Shown piece by piece: positions 37,829 to 40,844 of a stretch of 40,844 bases of DNA. A program made the translations under genes and the position numbers. Each line of letters begins with the position of its first letter. Position 1 is the first letter of the stretch. The stretch is from Chloroflexota bacterium (lineage in GTDB: Bacteria > Chloroflexota > Dehalococcoidia > JACPPT01), in the NCBI GenBank assembly GCA_016190815.1, contig JACPPT010000017.1:1-40844 (forward strand), written 5' to 3'. The notes under the pieces were generated by a model that saw only the letters and a list, made by a program, of their open reading frames with translations, made no database searches and was not told the origin of the DNA.

Positions 37829-38539
37829 CTACCATGCCCTGCGGGCTATCCAGCCCCCTACTATCAGTGCCCAGAGGAGGGTTAGACCGGAAAGGACCAT
37901 AAAAAGGGTGTTGGTCACAAGGGTGCTGGGGCCTGTCAGGGCCTGGGGCAATCCCACGGCCACCACCGTCACGACCCCCAGAATGATACCTGCCCAGCCG
38001 AACCATCTAGGATAGACAGTGCTGAGAGCCATCCCGATCCCCAGGAAGAGGAGAGCTAGCCAGTACACGATGATGCTCATGCTGAAAAGGGTGAAGTCCA
38101 GCTTGTAAAGGGACGAAGCCACTAGAAAGAGCGTGGTCTTAGCAGGCTCTGAGCTTGTTGCCCAACTCTCCACTACCAGAGGCATACCAAGCCCGAAGAC
38201 GGCGAACAAAACGGTAAATAGGGTGGTCCCCACAGTAACCCCGTAGAAGCCGAGACGCGCCCATACCGCACCCATACCTGTGGATATAGAGCGATAAATG
38301 CCCACCACGCCAATCATCAGGGCCCAGATCCCGACAGCCAGGAGCAGGAAGTCTATCTGGACAAAGCCAACCCCAGCGTCTGCCATCCGCTGAAGCGACT
38401 CTCTGGCGTTGGCATAGGATGGGTCAGCCGCCCGGGGAAGGATGGCATTGAAAACCGCTGTCAAAATTGCCCCTACAATGAACGAAATGCCAGCCAATCT
38501 TTGGAGAACGTCGCCTTTGGAAATCGCTTGCTGCATCAT
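37829..38539 (-). CDS. Multi-pass membrane protein (DUF4386-like)
   Basis: LQRLAGISFIVGAILTAVFNAILPR ... six or so TM segments ... YPRWFGWAGIILGVVTVVAVGLPQAL. Confidence 0.65.
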   Translation of the reverse strand: MMQQAISKGDVLQRLAGISFIVGAILTAVFNAILPRAADPSYANARESLQRMADAGVGFVQIDFLLLAVGIWALMIGVVGIYRSISTGMGAVWARLGFYGVTVGTTLFTVLFAVFGLGMPLVVESWATSSEPAKTTLFLVASSLYKLDFTLFSMSIIVYWLALLFLGIGMALSTVYPRWFGWAGIILGVVTVVAVGLPQALTGPSTLVTNTLFMVLSGLTLLWALIVGGWIARRAW

Positions 38540-38747
38540 TTCTCCTTTCTTTTCCCAGGCATATATATTTTTGATAACGCAAAGAAATCCATGTACGTTT
38601 AATGATGAATTTTCTTAGTTACATATACTCACCTCCATTGTCATTATTCGTTGCAGATATAATGAAATAATGTGCATATTACCTTGTGCATCTGATACTG
38701 TCAATCCTAAACTCACTCGTAGAAAATTGAACACAATCTCCTTGGCT

Positions 38748-38823
38748 CCAAGAATAGCGATTAAATCTGTAGGTCGGGTTTCCTAACCCGACTGTCGCTG
38801 AGGCAGGTTGGGAAACCTGCCCT
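38748..38823. repeat. Composite REP/BIME-like element, inverted copy of 22841-22922
   Basis: ccaagaatagcgattaaatctgtaggtcgggtttcctaacccgactgtcgctgaggcaggttgggaaacctgcccta; its reverse complement aligns over the whole length with 22841-22922. Confidence 0.9.
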
Positions 38824-38900
38824 ACGGAGGTCAATCGCTGTTTTAGGGTTGGCAGAACCGCTAGCCATGCAGATGAGTCTGGGTTAAAATTAGCCTTAAA

Positions 38901-40844
38901 ATGAACAGACATAGTTCAGCCCCAGCCCCCATAAGACATCAGTACCTGAGAATAAAACAACACTACCCCGATGCCATCCTCTTATTCCGCCTGGGCGACT
39001 TCTACGAGACCTTCGAAGAGGATGCTAGAATTGCATCCCGGGAGTTGGGCATAACCCTCACCTCCAGAGAGATGGGCAAAGGACAGCATTTCCCCATGGC
39101 CGGCATCCCTCATCACGCCCTGGATAACTATCTGGGCAAGCTCATAGGCCGGGGATACAAGGTCGCCATATGTGAGCAGATAAGCGACCCAACAGCTTCA
39201 AGGGGGCTGGTGGACAGGGATGTAGTGCGGGTGGTCACCCCCGGCACTGTGGTGGAGCCTCAGCTTCTGGAGCAGAAGGCAAATAACTACCTTGCCGCCC
39301 TCGTCCTGGATGAAAAAGGGGCAGGGCTGGCATATGTTGACATAACAACCAGCGAGTTCTCCACCACTCAACTGGCCCAGGGCCAGGTCCAGGCGGAGAT
39401 GGAGCGCCTGCGCCCCTCGGAGGTTCTAGTGCCCAAAGACGTAAGGTTTCCAGAAACCTGGCTCACGGGTACTCGTACTTTCTTGGACAAAAGCTGGTTC
39501 GAACCGGAGTCCGCCCGCCAGCTCCTCCTGGAACATTTCGGGGCTAGTACTCTTGAGGGCTTCGGGTGTGAGGGACTCCCCCTGGCCACAGCAGCCGCGG
39601 GAGCCATAGTTCACTACCTCCAGGAGACTCAAAAGGGTGCTCTGGGCCAGCTCACCCGCCTTTCGACTTACTCAACGCAGGCATTCATGACCCTGGACCC
39701 CCAGACCCGCCGGAACCTGGAGCTTTTTCAAAGCAGCAGCCTTGTAAGTCCCGCCAACTCCCTTCTTTCCGTGCTGGACATCACTAGGACTCCCATGGGG
39801 GGCAGGCTTTTAAGAAAATGGCTGGGACAACCCCTTCTGGACTTGCAAGAACTTGGCAAAAGGCAAGAGGCTGTAGAGTGGTTCTATAAGAGAGCTATCC
39901 CCCGGACAGGTGTCCTCTCGGCCCTATCTCGCATTCCCGACCTGGAACGCCTCGTCAATCGAATAAAAGGCCGAATCGCAATCCACAAGGAAGTGCTGGC
40001 CCTCCGCCGCGGGTTGGAGATGCTCCCTGAACTTGAAGGGATGCTGAAAGAAAAAGGTGAGGCCGACAGCCCCGACATATCATGGCTCACCAGAGAGGTA
40101 AAACCCTGTAATGACATCGTGGCTCTCATCTCCAAGGCAATAGCAGACGAAGCACCTGCAAGCATCGGGGAGGGCGCGGTCATAAAAGCAGGATTCTCGG
40201 AGGAGCTAGACAGCCTCAAAGCCGCATCCAGGAACGCCGCCGAATACATAGCCGGACTGGAGCGAAAGGAGCGGGAAAGCACAGGCATCAAGTCCCTCAA
40301 GGTGGGCTACAACAAGGTCTTCGGCTACTACATCGAGGTTAGCAAGCCCAACCTTAGCCAGGTCCCCAAGGAATACATACGAAAGCAAACTCTGGTGAAC
40401 GGGGAACGTTTCTTCACCCCGGAGCTTAAAGAATACGAATCCCTCATCCTCAACGCCCGGGAGAGGATTGAGGAGCTGGAGACCGCCCTTTTCCGTCAAG
40501 TTTGCTTCCAGATAGAGACATCTGCTGAGCGCATCCTCACCACAGCCTCAGCACTGGCGCACATAGATGCATTCTCTGCCCTGGCAGAGGTTGCGTCCCG
40601 CCATAGCTATGTTCGCCCCACGCTGACACGGGACGACACCATTTCCATTATCGGGGGACGGCACCCGGTTGTCGAAAAAGCTCTACCTCAGGGGGAGTTC
40701 GCCCCCAACGACACACACCTTTCTAACAAGGACACGCAGATTGTGATCCTCACAGGCCCCAACATGTCCGGCAAGTCCACCTACCTGAGGCAGGTGGCCC
40801 TCATCGTGCTCATGGCCCAGATAGGGAGCTTTGTCCCAGCCGAA
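38901..40844 (+). CDS. mutS: DNA mismatch repair protein MutS, truncated by window edge
   Basis: IRHQYLRIKQHYPDAILLFRLGDFYETFEEDARIASRELGITLTSR ... AGIPHHALDNYL ... TGPNMSGKSTYLRQVALIVLMAQIGSFVPAE. Confidence 0.97.
   Translation, partial: MNRHSSAPAPIRHQYLRIKQHYPDAILLFRLGDFYETFEEDARIASRELGITLTSREMGKGQHFPMAGIPHHALDNYLGKLIGRGYKVAICEQISDPTASRGLVDRDVVRVVTPGTVVEPQLLEQKANNYLAALVLDEKGAGLAYVDITTSEFSTTQLAQGQVQAEMERLRPSEVLVPKDVRFPETWLTGTRTFLDKSWFEPESARQLLLEHFGASTLEGFGCEGLPLATAAAGAIVHYLQETQKGALGQLTRLSTYSTQAFMTLDPQTRRNLELFQSSSLVSPANSLLSVLDITRTPMGGRLLRKWLGQPLLDLQELGKRQEAVEWFYKRAIPRTGVLSALSRIPDLERLVNRIKGRIAIHKEVLALRRGLEMLPELEGMLKEKGEADSPDISWLTREVKPCNDIVALISKAIADEAPASIGEGAVIKAGFSEELDSLKAASRNAAEYIAGLERKERESTGIKSLKVGYNKVFGYYIEVSKPNLSQVPKEYIRKQTLVNGERFFTPELKEYESLILNARERIEELETALFRQVCFQIETSAERILTTASALAHIDAFSALAEVASRHSYVRPTLTRDDTISIIGGRHPVVEKALPQGEFAPNDTHLSNKDTQIVILTGPNMSGKSTYLRQVALIVLMAQIGSFVPAE

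Noticed and set aside
38679-38912. Minus-strand ORF with peptide LGNPTYRFNRYSW shared with ORF 22667-22951
   Set aside because: The shared peptide is a by-product of the duplicated REP/BIME-like palindromes, not a protein family.

Overview
This 40.8 kb window is mostly ordinary housekeeping and metabolic chromosome from an anaerobic, probably Chloroflexota/Dehalococcoidia-like bacterium. The lineage is my inference from the paired YYY-type (DUF2298) and Agl23-like membrane proteins and the overall gene content. Recognisable genes: mobB, a universal stress protein, birA, a stomatin/NfeD pair, lepA, galU, a large-type SRP RNA, rsmA, ispE, a PHP phosphoesterase, an OGG1-like glycosylase, a CCA-adding enzyme, rnc, ftsY, a cell-surface glycosylation block, a four-gene NuoE/NuoF/FdhA-like/GltD-like redox operon, and a truncated mutS at the right edge. 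The best candidate for an undescribed system is a visibly AT-richer three-gene island at about 16,975-20,420. It has a consensus sigma-70 promoter and encodes (i) an ORC/CDC6- or STAND-like P-loop ATPase, (ii) a protein with two tandem TIR/nucleoside-deoxyribosyltransferase-like regions, and (iii) an unrecognised Rossmann-like protein with a CARF-reminiscent motif. This looks like a sensor/switch/effector defence module. Other items of note: the FdhA-like subunit appears to lack the catalytic Arg/Gln of formate dehydrogenases; composite REP/BIME-like palindromes occur in inverted copies alongside a RAYT-like transposase remnant; a probable autoregulator has a palindrome over its -10 box; and the rsmA and ftsY start sites are unusual.
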